A stretch of DNA of 64,000 nt from Thioclava pacifica DSM 10166 (lineage in GTDB: Bacteria > Pseudomonadota > Alphaproteobacteria > Rhodobacterales > Rhodobacteraceae). The notes under the pieces were generated by a model. It was not told the DNA's origin. It did no database searches and was given only the letters and a program-made list of their open reading frames with translations. How positions within the stretch are numbered: the stretch's first letter is position 1; every line of letters starts with the position of its first letter. The stretch spans positions 124,001-188,000 of the forward strand of contig NZ_AUND01000001.1 of NCBI RefSeq assembly GCF_000714535.1, read 5' to 3'. The translations under genes were made by a program, and so were the position numbers. Of the stretch, positions 1-14,200 are shown one piece after another.

Positions 1-3000
1 GAGCAGCCCGCCAATGTCGCGCTGCCCGATGGCGACCAGGTCGTGCTGTCGCAGATCAACGGGTCCGCTACCAGCGCCACCGCGCCGCTCGCGCAGGTCT
101 CGGGTCAGCTGACCCTGGCCGTGGGTGGCGAGGTTCTGATCGCGGGCGGGTTCGGTTTCACCAAGACGACGGTGAGCGGGCTGACCGGTGCGGCAGCCGC
201 GACGGGCGATCTGCTCGCGCTGAGCCTGACCGGCGTGCAGGTCTTCGCGGGCACCGGAGCGAGCTTCGACACCTCGACGCCCACCGCTCCGACCGTCGAC
301 ACGACTTCGGACAGCGCGTTTGGTTTCTACGTCTCGAGCCTCACGAGCCAAATCGGCATCCTGACCTCGGGCGGCGTGACCTATACCGGCATCGACTTCT
401 CGCTCGCCGCAACCGGCGTCGGCATCCCCGGCGTGACGGTCGAGGTCTCGAACCTCACGGTGCAGTCGAACAGCGGCTCGGGCGGCTCGGCGATTGACTG
501 GACGCAGAGCGCGCTCACCGTGACCGGCCTGGGCCTGAGCACGCAGATCACCAAGGTCGAGGCCACCGCGACGGTGGTGGTCGATGGCGCGGTCTATATC
601 GCGGGCACCTTCGGGCTGGTGAGCACCGAGGTCACCGGCATCACCGATCAGAACGGCGTCACGGGTGTGAGCGGCAAGCTGCTCGTGATCACCATCACCG
701 ATGCGGAGCTGTTCGCGGGCGTCGGCGCCGAGGTCAGCGCGGGCAGCCTCGATCTGACCGAGGCCTCGGGCTTCGGCATCACCGTGCCGAGCTTCACGCT
801 CGCCATGTTCACCGCGACCGGCGCGACCGAGACGGTGACCGGGCTGGAATTCTCGGCCAGTGCGCAAATCTACGGCATCCCGGATGTCACGGCGGTGATC
901 GACACGCTCGACGTGGCCTATTCGAGCGCCGATCTCGACTGGTCGCAGACGCCCTTCACCGATGCTGGTGTGAATTTCACCTTCGATCCGTTCCAGGGCA
1001 CCGTTCTCGCGGTGCGTGCCGAATTCACGATCCAGAGCACCGTTCTGCTCGCCGCCGATCTCGCGATCTCGGTCACCACCCAGACCATCGCCGCCGCAAA
1101 TAGCCCCACCGGCGTGGAGCTGACCGATGCCAAGGTCATGACCCTGTCGCTGACCTCGGGCGTGATCTTCGTGGGCTCCGGCGCCACGATCACCTTCGAC
1201 GCGACCACGGGCGCCGCGACGGGCTCGACCGGCGGCACCGGGTTCGCGGCCAGCGTCACCCGGTTCGAGTTCGCCTCGGTCAAGAAGATCAACGCGGGTA
1301 CCGGCGCGGTCGAGGGCAGCTGGAGCGCGATCAACCTGCTGGCCGAGACGGTCGAGCTGCGCAACATTCCGGGCTTCCAGCTCGAAGTGAGCGATTTCAT
1401 CGTTCAGGCCAATATCAAGGATGCAACCAGCCTCACCGTGATGAGTTGGAAGCTGCTCTCGCTCCCGCTGCAGCTGAGCGATGCCAGCACTGGCTTTGAC
1501 GCGACCGAGCGGTTCCTGATCGGCGCGACGATCGACAAGCTCGACATCGCGGGCACGGTTCTGCTCACCGGCAGCTTCAGCGTTCTCAAGACCTCCGGCA
1601 TCGACCTGGGCGGCGGCGTCACCGCTGCGCTCCTCTATGTCGAGCTGACGGGCGTGAACTTCTTCGCCGGTGCGGGTGGGGTGATCTCGGGCGGCGTGCT
1701 CGATACTTCCGGCGCGACAGGCTTCTCGGCATCGGGCGGCGATTTCGCGATCGGTATCCTGACCACGGATGAGCTGACCCCCGTCACCTATACCGGCGTC
1801 GCGGCAAGTCTTTCGGGCCTGGGCCTGGTGAACGTGACCGGCGTTACGCTGAATCTCGCCAGTCTCGAAGTGGTCTATAACGCCACGAGTGGGGCAAGTA
1901 AGCTTGACTGGTCGACCATCACGGATGCGCCTGCGCTCTCGGATGTCGACAGCCTGACCGATCTGGCCGTCTCGGGCGAGCTGACCCTCAGCGTCGGCGG
2001 GTTCGTCTCGCTGGCCGCCACTTTCGGGCTGCGTTCGGTGACGGCGGATGCCGATGCGGGCACCGGCGCCGAGCTGATCCACATCACCGGCGGCGCACTG
2101 ACGCTGGTCACGCTGGAAAACGTGCAGTTCTTCGCCGGCACCGGCGCGACCCTTTCGACCGATCCGGTCAGCGGTGCGAGCCTTACCCTCGCTGCGGACA
2201 GGATCGGCTTCGGGGCGACGGATGGCACTCTGGCGCTTGGTCTGTTCTACGATGCGACCGGCGCGGTGAAATACACCGGCGTGATCGCCTCGCTCAGCAT
2301 GCTCTCGGTCAATGGGATCGAAGGCGTGACGGTTGAGCTGGCCTCGCTCGCATTGAGCTACAACGGGAACAGCTCGGCCACCGGTCCGAACCTCGACTGG
2401 AGCACCATTACCGAAAGCGCTGCCGCCACCGCGCTTGGCGCCCTCGACCCCGGCGACGCGCTGAAGGTGAGCGGCAAGCTGACGCTGGCGGTGGACACGT
2501 TCGTGTTCCTGACGGCGGAGTTCACCTTCCTGTCGGTCGCGGCGACGGCGACGGGTGTGAGCAACGGCGCGCTGACCTTCGTGTCGCTGACCAACGTGAC
2601 CTTCTTCGCGGGCAGCGGTGCGACGCTGGCCAAGGATGAGGCGGCGGGGACGACCTCTCTGACCTTCGCGACCGATGCGGCGGGCTTCTATGCGGCGGGC
2701 GGCTCGCTGGCGCTCGGCATGCTGACCGATCTCGACACGGGCACGAAATACACCGGCGTGATCGCCTCGCTCGAGCAGCTCGACGTGAAGGGGATCGAGG
2801 GCGTCACGATCCAGCTGGCCTCGCTGAACCTGAGCTACAATGCGGTGACGCCGGTGGGCACGAAGCTCGACTGGAGCACGATTTCGGATGCGGATGCGCT
2901 GGCGGCGCTTGGTACGCTGGGGTCGGGCGACGCGCTGAAGGTGACCGGCAAGCTGACGCTGGCGGTGGATACGTTCGTGTTCCTGACGGCGGAGTTCACC

Positions 3001-6000
3001 TTCCTGTCGGTCGCGGCGACGGCGACGGGTGTGAGCACCGGCGCGCTGACCTTCGTGTCGCTGACCAACGTGACCTTCTTCGCGGGGACGGGCGCCACGC
3101 TCTCGGTGGATGAGGCGACGGGCGTGGCCTCGCTGAGCTTCGCGTCGGGCGCTGCGGGCTTCTACGCCGCAGGCGGCTCGCTGGCGCTGGGGCTTTTGAC
3201 CGATCTCGACACGGGCACGAAATACACCGGCGTGATCGCCTCGCTCGACCAGCTCGACGTGATGGGGATCGATGCGGTCACGATCAAGCTGGCCTCGATG
3301 GCGCTGAGCTACAATGCAGTGACTCCTGTGGGCACGAAGCTCGACTGGAGCACGATCTCGGATGCGGATGCGCTGGCGGCGCTTGGAACGCTTGGGCCCG
3401 ATGATGCGATCGCGGTTTCGGGCAGCCTCGCGGTGAGCGTCGCCGATACGGTCTTCGCGCTCGCAAGTTTCGATTTCTCGGCGACCACCGAAACGATCGA
3501 TGATCTCAGCCAGGCCCCGATTGTGGATGCGCAGGTCACCCGGATCAAGTTGACCGGCGTGAATTTCTTCGCGGGCGTCGGCGGGGCCTTCGATTACACC
3601 GACGGCGACACCGCTACCTTCCCGATCGGCATCGCGGATCAAGGGCTGGGCTTCCTGGCCGAAAACGCGACGATCGAGATGATGTTGGTGAAGGATGCGG
3701 CGACGGCCGCAACCCCGCGCAGCTGGAGCGCGCTGTCGGTTTCGGTCGATTTCATCGGGATGCGCGGGCTGCCGACCAGCTTCGCGCTCAACGTGACCGA
3801 TCTCTATTTCCGCATGAACACCGCCTCGGCAGGGGCGACCCGTCTTGATTGGAGCGCGATCGTCGATGGCACCGACTATCCGGGCCTCGTGCAGATCACG
3901 GACGAGACGGTGATCAACTTCGGCGGTACGCTTGATCTGGCGCTCGACGGCTTCGTGCTGGTCTATGGCACGCTGGCGGGTTCGATCACGCAAGCTGCTG
4001 TGAGTGACGGCACGATTTCACTGACTGCGGCCGATATCACCAGCTTCAAGATCACCAATGCGCAGATCTTCGTGGGTGCTGGCGGAGCCTTCGATCGCGA
4101 GGCCGGCACCGATCGCGTCCTTGGCCTGCTCGATCAGGGCACGGGCATCTATGCTTCGATGGCGGCGGGCGATGCGCTCGAGCTTGCGCAGGTGACGCGG
4201 CTTGCACGTGCGACCGATGACAACGCGGCCGATGACAGCAATGCGAATACGCAATGGGACGATGCGACTGTCACGCTGAGCTGGACCGCTGTGCGTCTGA
4301 GCGTGGCCGAGCTGGGCCTGCGCGGCATCACCGGCTTCACCCTCGATCTCTCCGACCTGCTCGTGGAGGGCAATTTCGCCGCTGCCGATGGTTCGGTTCT
4401 GGATTGGAGCGCGCTTGGCGCGGTCGCAGGGCTCGACACGCTGAGCCTTGCCGATACCGCGGATGGTCTCGACGCGACGGCAGGCTTTACTGTCATGGGT
4501 ACGGTCTCCGAGCTGAACATCGCAGGCGTGGTGATCGCGACGGGTACCTTCTCGATCAAGAGCCTGCTGGCCGATATCGCGGTGGCTTCCGATATCGAGG
4601 CGGACAACACGCTGAGCAATGCGAGCGTTCTGATCTTCACCCTGAGCGATCTCAATGTCTTCGCCGGTGTCGACGGGGCGCTTGATGGCAGCTCGATCGA
4701 TCCCGATCAGGGCATGGGATTCGTCGCAACGGGGGCCTCGCTGCAACTGGTGATGGTGAAGGAAGATCCGCTTGCGCCAGCCACGCCCGATGCGCCGCGC
4801 AGCTGGATGGCGCTGGCGCTGCGCGTCGATCAGGTCGGTCTGCAAGGCCTGCCGCTGACGGCAACCGCGAAGGATCTCTACTTCGCGATGAACAGTGCGG
4901 ATGTGAATGGCAAGAAGCTCGACTGGGGCGCGACCGGCGTTGATCAGATCAATGCGCTTGCCGATATCACCCAGCTCGACGCGGGCTTCGGCATCGAGTT
5001 TGCGGCCTATGTCGAATTGCAGATCGAGGGCTCGATCCTGCTCGCGGGCGGTCTGTCGGGCCTGATCCGTGAAACCTCGCTCAACGATCCTGGGGATACG
5101 TCGATCAACACCAAGGTCTTCGCCTTCTCGATCGATGGCGCCTATGTCTTCATCGGCACCGGCGGCGCGTTCGAATATGATGAATTCGACCGGGTCGATG
5201 CGGTGGCCAATGCAGGCACCGGTTTTGCCGCCGAAGGGCTTGCCTTCGACCTGATCTCGGTGACCGAGGTGCTGCCCGACGGCTCGACCGCCACCCCGCG
5301 CAGCTGGACGGCGCTTTCGGCCCATGCGGATTCCATCGCGCCGCGCGGTCTGCCCGAGGGGCTGGAACTTACGGTGCATTCGCTCGACTTCACGCTGAAC
5401 GGGCGCGATGCCGCGACTGAGCAGCTCGACTGGGCGCCGATCATCCAGGATCTGGGCATCGATGCGGTCGCGCCCGAGGATGGCACCGATCTGGTGATCT
5501 CGGGTGGGCTCGATCTCGACATCTTCGGCTTCGTTTCCGGTTCGGCCCATTTCGATATCGTTATGCGCAACCAGATCGAGGCCGAGCTCAACGCCAACAG
5601 CTCCGACGGTCTCGAAAGCGCCAGCCTGATGCTGATCGGGCTCGATGTGAGCAATCTCTTCATCGGCCAGCCCGGCGGGGTCGGGCTGAGCGTGGCCTCG
5701 GCCAAGCTTGGGCTCGCGCTGATCAAGGCGACGCCGCCGGCCGACAATTCGACCGACCCGCCCGGCGTGCTGCCGCTGCCCGCGACGACGACGCCCTCTG
5801 CAACCGCCGTGATCGGCACGGTCGAGGGGGGCGAGCTGACCGGCCTGCCCGAGGGGATGGAGCTGACCGTCAACCGCTTCTCGTTGAACTATTACGCGAC
5901 GAAGCCGAACGGGAACGACGCGACCAACTTCTTCGACTGGACCTCGATCGACCTCGATGGCGAAGGCACTGGTGCGGACGCAGGCGCCGTCGATTTCACC

Positions 6001-8280
6001 TTCGGACCGTCGGATGACGAGACCACCGTCACCTTCGACGCGCTCACCGACAGCACCACGGTCGAGGGCTACCTGACCCTCAACGCCTTCGGCTTCGTCG
6101 ATGTCGGCGCCTATTTCTCGCTCTCGCAGGACATCGTCGATGTCGATGTGAACCACGACGGCACGTTCGATCTGAGCACCGACATGAACGATGCGAAGCT
6201 GACCCGGATCGGGTTGCGCATCGACCCGGCGGATGACGATGCCTCGATCGGCTACGAGTCGAACTTCTTCATCGGCATTCCCGACGGCCCCGGCATCTCG
6301 ATCGAGCGTGCGGATATCCTGCTGGCTTCGATCAAGGCGGCCGATCCGACCGTCGATACAAGAAGCTTCACCGGGCTCAAGGCCGAAATCGACAGCGCCG
6401 AGCTGACCGGGATCACCGGTGTGACGATCTCTCTCGATGCGCTCTCGCTCGAGATGAACAAGGCGGCGGATGCGAGCGGCGAGATCGATGTGCTCGACTG
6501 GGCCAACAGCATCAACCTCAACTCGACCGAATGGGGTGATGCGGACAGCCCGCTTGGCGGCCAGGACCTTCTGAGCGGCACGAACAAGGATGGCGAGACC
6601 CTCGCTGACGGTGTCACAGTGCTGGATATGGACCAGTCGGGCTTCTCGCTGTTTGCCGCGGCCACGATCGAGATCGAAGGCTTCGTCTATATCCAGGGCG
6701 ATATCACGCTCACCAAGACCGACAAGGTCGCGGCCCGCGAGGTCGGTTCGACCACCGCTTTCGAGGCCTCGGTGCTCTCGGTCGGTGTCGCGAATGCGGT
6801 TGTCTTCGCCGGGATCGGCACGCCGACGATCGACGTGACCACCGATGGCGACGGCAATGTCACCTCGCGCCGTGTCAACGCGGATTCGGATGCGACCGGC
6901 GTCGCGCTTTCGCTCGACAGCATGGGCCTGCATATCGTCAAGGAAATGGCGGCAGATCCGGCGACGGCCGATCCGACGCAGTTGCGCAGCTGGATTGTGG
7001 TGAAAGCCACGGGTGCGGCGTCGCTGGTCGGTGTCGATGACGTGGTGGTCTCGGGCGATCTGACGCTGGTGATGAACAGCTCGGGCGAACTGCCCTCGAC
7101 CACCGGCGGCGATCCGGTGCCCTATGATACGCTCGACTTCACCTATGGCGGCGTCGGCGGCACCTGGGACATCGAGATCGGTGCGACCACGGTCAACTTC
7201 GACGAACTGACGGTGGCCACGCTCGAGGTGTCGGGCTCGATCACCATCGGCTTCTCGAGCTTCGTCTTCGTCGAGGGTGAGTTCGCCTTCACCAAGTCGG
7301 CCACGATCTACGATGCGCTGACCGAGAATGACGATGCGCGCAAGCTAAGCGCGCTGACGGTCGGCGCGCAGCATGTGAACATCTTCATCGGCTCGGGCTA
7401 TGACCAGAGCGCGGGTTTCGATGCGCAAAGCGATCTGGTCGGGCTGAAAATCACCGATGCCTATCTGGCGCTCGCGATGTTCAAGGCGGTCAATGCCGAT
7501 GGCTCGCCGATCCTCGCCACCGATGCGAATGCGGGCGATGGCGGCTCCTACATGGCGCTCAAGGCGGGCGGCTCGGTCGAGCTGGTCGGCATCGACGGCG
7601 TGACCCTGTCGGCTTACGGGCTGGAGCTGGAACTGAACCAGGGCAAGACGCTCGATGCGACCCCGGTCAAGGAAGCGCTGAATCTCGGCAGCTTCACCGG
7701 TGGCGGCTTCGACGTGAAGGTGTCGACCACCGATACCGTGACGCTGGATGCGGCGGGCGAGATCCTCTCGGCCTCGGGCTTCGTGGTTCTGGGCTTCGAG
7801 GAATACGTGTTCCTCGCCGGCCATGTCGCCTTCCAGAAGGGCAACACCCTGACCATCGGCACCGGCGTCGATCAGAAGAACTTCGCCGTGACCGAGATCT
7901 CGGGCGACGGCATCTATGCCTTCGCGGGCACCGGCGGGCCGTTCTTCGAGGTCGATACCTCTGGCGATACCCCGGTGGTGCAGGAACTTGCGGACACCTC
8001 GGGCGCCACGGGCCTCGTGCTGCGCGACTTCTCCTTCAGCCTTGCGCTGCTGGGGCAGGTCGACACGAACGGCGTCGCGGTTGCGGGTGGCGACAAGTAT
8101 ACCGCGCTCTATGCCAGTATCCTGAGCGTCGAGCTTGCGGGCATTCCGGGCGTCGCGATCAGCGCGAACGGGGTCGAGCTCAAGATCAATCAGGGCAAGT
8201 CTGGCGCTTCGGGCATGGGCACCCAGACGATCCTGCCGGGCTTCGACTTCACGTCGCTGACCGGTCTGGACCCCGGTGTG
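1..8280 (+). repeat. N-terminal array of about 16 degenerate 155-200-residue repeats
   Basis: Each unit carries the same signposts: a segment like SGxLxLxVxxFVxLxAxF, then xxxNVxFFAGxGA, then YTGVxAxLxxLxxxGIxGV, then a strand ending near LDW(S). The LDW-type signpost recurs about 16 times, including degenerate forms (IDW, MSW, FDW, LDF). Later units grow longer and more divergent, with inserts such as PRSW and acidic turns. No named family could be assigned by eye. The strict alternation of hydrophobic residues indicates beta-strand stacking. The units probably form an extended stalk, but this is inference. Confidence 0.8.
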
Positions 8281-11200
8281 CTGCAAGTTCTGAAAGATGA
8301 AGGTTTCAGCGGCACCTTCTTCTCTGTTTCGGCCAGCACGGCCCCCGCCGACCCCGGCCACGGGATCGAGCTTTGGGTGAACCTCTCGGGTGTGACGCCC
8401 ACCAGCGCGGCAGATGCGGAATTCGTTCTCTCCGGCGATCTGCTCTTCGAGAAGACCACGAGCGCTGCGGGCGCGGTCTACACGAAAATCGCGCTCACCG
8501 ACCTGACCCTCAAATTTGGCGACTACGAATTCGGCGGCTCGGCGCTGATCTACCTGACGCCGCAGGGCATGGCGGGCAAATTCACGGTCACCCTGCCCAC
8601 GATTTCCTTCACCGATGGCACGAACCGCTACGAGATCGGCAACGGCACCTCGGGTGATCCGATCACGGCGACGCTGGAACTCAACACCTCGACCCAGGCC
8701 GTCAATGTCGATTTCGGCGGCGGCAACATTCTCGATCTGCCGCGCGGCAAGTATCTGCGCGTGAGCGTCGAGAACGCCGCCTTCAAGATCGACCTTGGCG
8801 ACGACGACATGGCGAACCCCGAGATCTATCTCGAAAGCACGCTGGCGCTGTCGCAGTTCACCGACACGCTCGGCAATAAGCAGATGACGCTGGCCTTCAC
8901 GGATGTGGCGGGCGGCTACACCAACTCTTCCGGTGACGGGTTCACGATCGAAAACGGCAAAGGCGTTCTGATCTTCTATTCGAGCGCGACGAACCCGACC
9001 GCGACCACCAATGGCATAGCTGCGCAGATCGAGGTGACGGTGGCCATCGCAGCCGCGCCCTTCTCGGCGGGCGGTACCGGGATCATCCGCATCAACACCA
9101 CCTCGCGCACTGATATCTACGAAGAGGTGGATGTCGGGGATGCGACCTATATCCTCGACTTCCTGGGTCAGGCCAATGTGAACCAGATCGCGCTGGCCGA
9201 CGCCAAGCTAAGCTACGAGCCCTATTTCACCATCGAGGGCAGCTTGAGCGATGCCGCCGTGCTGCCGACCGGTGCGACCAGCGGCAAGGTCGGGCGCAAT
9301 ATCACGATCTTCATCGGCGATGCGGGCGACCCGAGCGACCCGACGGACGATATCGGTCTGCTGATCACCAATACCGTCATCGGCATCTACGAATTCGGCG
9401 TCGATGCGAACCACAAGTTCGCCGTCTATGCCAAGGGCGAAGTTCAGGTGGTCGGCCTGCCGGGCCTCAATATCTCGGGCACGGTCGAGGTCTGGATCAA
9501 CAATTCCGGCCAGACCTTCACGATCGTCGATAATGGCTTCCCGCGCCTTGATGGCGACACCTCGGGCGATCCTGTGCAGTTCACCTTCGTCGCGGGCCAG
9601 ATGGAGCGCGTGAAGGGCGATGTCGAGATCAGCTTCGGCGTCGCGGAGACCGGCGATCTGCTGGTCATCTCGGCCGATGACGTGATGTTCACCCGCACGC
9701 CCGATGGCCGGATCGACGTGGATGCGCCGCAGACCTCGATCCTCGTCACCCCGCCGGGGGCCGAGAGCTTCGGCATCGAGGGGGCCGCGCGCTTCAGCTT
9801 CGGCGGTGCGCTTGGCTTCCAGCTCGCCGATATGCGCGTGACGGGCTATACCTTCTTCGGCGAGACGGTCGAGCTGACGCAGACCACGAACCTGCGTCCG
9901 CTGACCGCCGATCTTGCCTCGCCGCTCAATGGTCAGATCATCGACCTCGACGGCTTCACCTATATCGACGTGACCTTCAACAACGTGAACCGGATCGAGA
10001 CCGATGCCTATCCGATGGGGATCGATCCCGACTCGATCACCGATGCCGATCCGGAATTCGTGATCCGTGCGACCTCGGGCGGGACGAGCACCACGATTAC
10101 CGTCGATGGCGCAGGCGAGCTGGTCGAGGGAGCGTCGCGTCCGACCTATCGCTACCAGATCACCACGCCCACGAGCCTGTCTGCCGACACCGTCTACGAG
10201 GTGCAATTCCTCGCCAATTCCTGGCGCGACGGGGCAGGTGCGCAGAGCGCCGCGGAGTTCGAGCGCTTCACCGTCCGTCGCAGCCCGGCCTCGACGCTTG
10301 CCGCTGGCCAGCAGGATCTCACGGGTGTCACGGCGCTGCCGGGGATCGACCTTGCCTCGCCCTTCAATGGCGCGGTGATCGACAAGTCGATGCTCAACGC
10401 CAAGGGCTACATCGACATCACCTATTTCGTGCCCGAGGGGGTCACGCTCGACGCGGCGACGATCAACGGCAACGAGATCCGCTTCACCGCCACCGGTGGC
10501 GCGACCAATGTCGATCAGACGATGACCAACGCCCGCTTCTCGGTCCAGAAGATCGGCGCGACTACCTACCGCTATTACGTCACCGCCAAGCCTGTCGCCG
10601 CGACCACGGCTCAGACCGGGGTGGTGAACACGGTGAACCAGAACGCGACCGCGCCCTCGAACCCGGCCTTCGGCGTGGGCGATGTGACGGTCGAGTTCGT
10701 CACCGGCACCTGGAGCTACACGATCGACGGCACCGCATACTGGTTCGGCGGCGCAGAAGTGGGCAGCTCCACCGAATTCGGCGATGGCGGAACCACGATT
10801 TCGACCAAGGCCACTGCCTATACCCAGATCTTCAAGGTCGAGGAACTGCCGCCCACCGAGGCCGCGACCCCGATCAAGATCGGTCCGGTCTCGATCCTCT
10901 CGCCCAAGGTCGGCATCTCCAAGCTTGGCTTCAAGGATGGCCTGCTGGTGATCACCGTCGGCATCGGCGCCGAGACGGCCTCGCTCGCCTTTGGCGGAAC
11001 CGCGACCCAGAATGCTGATGGCACCCAGACCAATAGCGGCGGTACCCAGATCACCCTGACCAACCTGTTGGTGAAGTTCGATATCGGCATCGACGTGCTC
11101 GGCGTGATCTCGGGTGGCTCCGACGACCCGGTCGTCTCGCTCACCGGCAAGTGGGAGATCACCGCCGACAAGCTCACCGGCACCGTTCCCGATGTGGTTC

Positions 11201-14200
11201 TCTTCGAGGCCACCAATATCAAGGTGAAATACGACCCGAACTGGGAAGCGCCGGATGACTGGTCGACGCTCGCGCCCGAAGGGGCAGGGCAGGAGATCGT
11301 GACGATCTCGACGATCAAGGTCACCTTCCTGAAATTCGGCATCGCGGGTTCGATCCTCGAATACGATCCGGGCAATGGCGACGCGAAGATTCCGGGCCTC
11401 ACAGTCTATGATAACGGCTTCCGCATCGGCCGCGGCGAGATCATCTATTCGGGCACCGGCACGGGCACGGGCACCGGCACCAGCGCCGTGCAGCGCACCG
11501 ATGGCGGCAGTGCGAAGATCAAGTTCGGTTCGATCCTCGAGTTTGACGACCTGCGCATCGGCGTCGAGAATTTCGCGCTCATCTTCGGTCAGGAGGTCAG
11601 CTTCGACGGCACGATCTATGTGGGTTCGGGCGGGGCGACCTTTGCTCCGGGCAAGGCGATCAACGCCAAGGTCACCGACCGCGCAACAGGCGAAGATCCC
11701 GCCGATACGCTGGCGCTCAAGGCGGGCCTGACCTTCACGGATGGCGTGGTGGATGGCTTCATCTTCGAGCTCGACACGTTCGAGATCAATATCGGTTCGG
11801 TGCTGAAGCTGAAGGGCGTCGACTTCCAGCTCGACACCGGTGCGGCCGATGACGAGGAGCTGATTTCCTTCGCCTCGATCGGCGCCGAGCTGAAGATCGG
11901 CTCTCTCGCGCTCTCGGGCGAGGCACGCCAGTTCGCCTTCCTCGGTGACGGTACCTTCGTCACCAAGCAGGGCTTCGGCGTCTTCATCGGGGTCGGCGCG
12001 GCTTCGGGCGAAGCCTTCAAATGGCCGAGCTGGCTGCCGATCCGCATCACCGAGATCGGCGTGCAATGGCCCGACATCCAGGCCGACCCGACCGATTTCG
12101 TCCTGACCCTGTCGGCGGCGATCACCGGGCTGCAAGGCTATGACGGGATCACCTTCGAGGGTACGGTCGAGGGCATCCGCATCGACGTGGGCCTGCTGCT
12201 CGAGGGCAAGTTCCCGATCATCGGTATCGACTCGCTCGGCGTGAAGGTCGGGGGCGACGCCTTCGGTGGCCGGATCGAAGGCGCGCTGATCGGCGGCATC
12301 ATCCGCATCGGCGACAACGATCAGGTGCTTTCGACCTTCGACCTGACCAGCCATGTGAAGGAACGCATCTTCTTCATCGGCGTCGAGGCGGGCTTCTCCT
12401 TCTCGGGTGTGGGCGGTTTCACCATCCGCTTCGCCCTGTCGGAACTCGGGCCGCTCGGCGTGCTGGTTTCGGCTTCGATCCCGGGCGGTATCCTGCTCGA
12501 GCCGAATTCCGGCCTCGCGATCAACGACTTCACCGGCAGCGTGGACTTCTTCAAGTCGCTGCCCGACATCACTGACCCCGACGATCTGAACGGCCCGGAT
12601 TTCGCGCTGCCGCTCAATGTTTCGGTCGACGACTGGCTGAACTCGGTGCAGGCGCAGGTCGTGAACCAGTATCTCGCGATCCAGGGCGGCTCGGCGGCGG
12701 GCGGCGGTTTCGCTGCGGCCTTCACCTCGCCGATGGTCATCACCGGCTCGGCGAAGATCTACTCGATCTACACCTCGCAGGCGGTCTTCAACGGTCAGGT
12801 CACGATCAAGATTTCGACCGATGGCAAGATCCTCGTGATCGGCCAGCTCAACTTCGCGGCCGACAACCTGTCGCTCTCGGCCCGGCTCTACGCGAACCTG
12901 TCGAAGATCGCCTCGGGCGAGGGTACGATCCTGCTTCTGGTCAAGGTGCCCGATCAGCTCGACCTGCTCACGATCAAGGGCTCGCTCCAATTCGGCTTCA
13001 AGGATATCCTCGGCGAGGCGACTGATTTCGCGGTGGTCGAGGAACAGTCCGCGACGCCCACGCAGCGCCTTGCCGGTCCGGCCGATGGCGGCGTCACGGG
13101 CGTCGGCAATTTCAACGAGCGCGCCTATATCGACATCACCCTGCCGGATATCACCGGGGCGAGCATCAATGTCGCGTCGGTCACCGACCTCACTCCGGAG
13201 ATCGAGATCACCGGCGGCAGCTTCACGCTCGATGACAGCCAGGCCCCGACCCAGGTTGATGGCAACACGTTCCGCTTCTGGCTGATCGGGACCGGCGATG
13301 TCACGGCGGTTGACTACACCTTCATCTTCCAGGCCTGGTCCTACAGCGACGATGCGACCAACGAGACCGTCTATGCCGACGAGGACACCTCGACCCATAG
13401 CGGTGATGATGCGGTCGCGGGCCCGTGGGTCGATATCAAGTTCATCGCCGAACTGGGTGGCGAGATCACGCCCGAGACGCTCCGCGCGATCGCGGCCTCT
13501 GGCGTCGCGCCGTTCCGTCTCTTTGGCGAGACCGAAGGGGATATTGACCTCGTCGACAGCACCACGAGCACCGATATCGCGATCGCGCTCTCCGATGGTG
13601 CGACGGTCCGCTACTTCCTCAGCGGGGCGCTCGCGGTGGATAACTACACTGTCGAATTCCTCGCGGACACCTGGGCGAACAATGCCACCCAGAGCGGTCC
13701 GAACAACACCGCAACGCCGGATGCGAACTTCTCGCTCGTCGAGCCGGTGGCCACGATCGGCGCGCCCTTCGCGCCGGGGACGACCGGTCTCGTGGTCGAT
13801 GTGAACTCTGCGAATACCTTCAATGTCGATCTGGATTTCGATACCAATCCGGATGCCTTCCGCGCGATCGTCATCTCCTTCGATGCGGCGGGCAGCGGGA
13901 CGCTCGATTACAGCTCGATCCTCGACGCGAATGCCGAGTTCACGATCACCCGCACCGCCGATGCCTCTGGGGCTCCGGCGACGGGCTCGATCAGCGTCCC
14001 GAATTCGCCGGTGCCGGTGCAACTCTTCATCACCGAGAACGGGCAGGCGGTGTTCAAGACGCTCATGCTTGATGCCGATGGCCGCGTGGTGGCCTCGGAC
14101 AGCGACGATGCGTTGGACCCGCTGCCGACCGATACGGCCGAGCTGTATGCGTTGCTGGCGCGCGAAGGCATCACGCAATTCGCCTACACCACGACCGACA

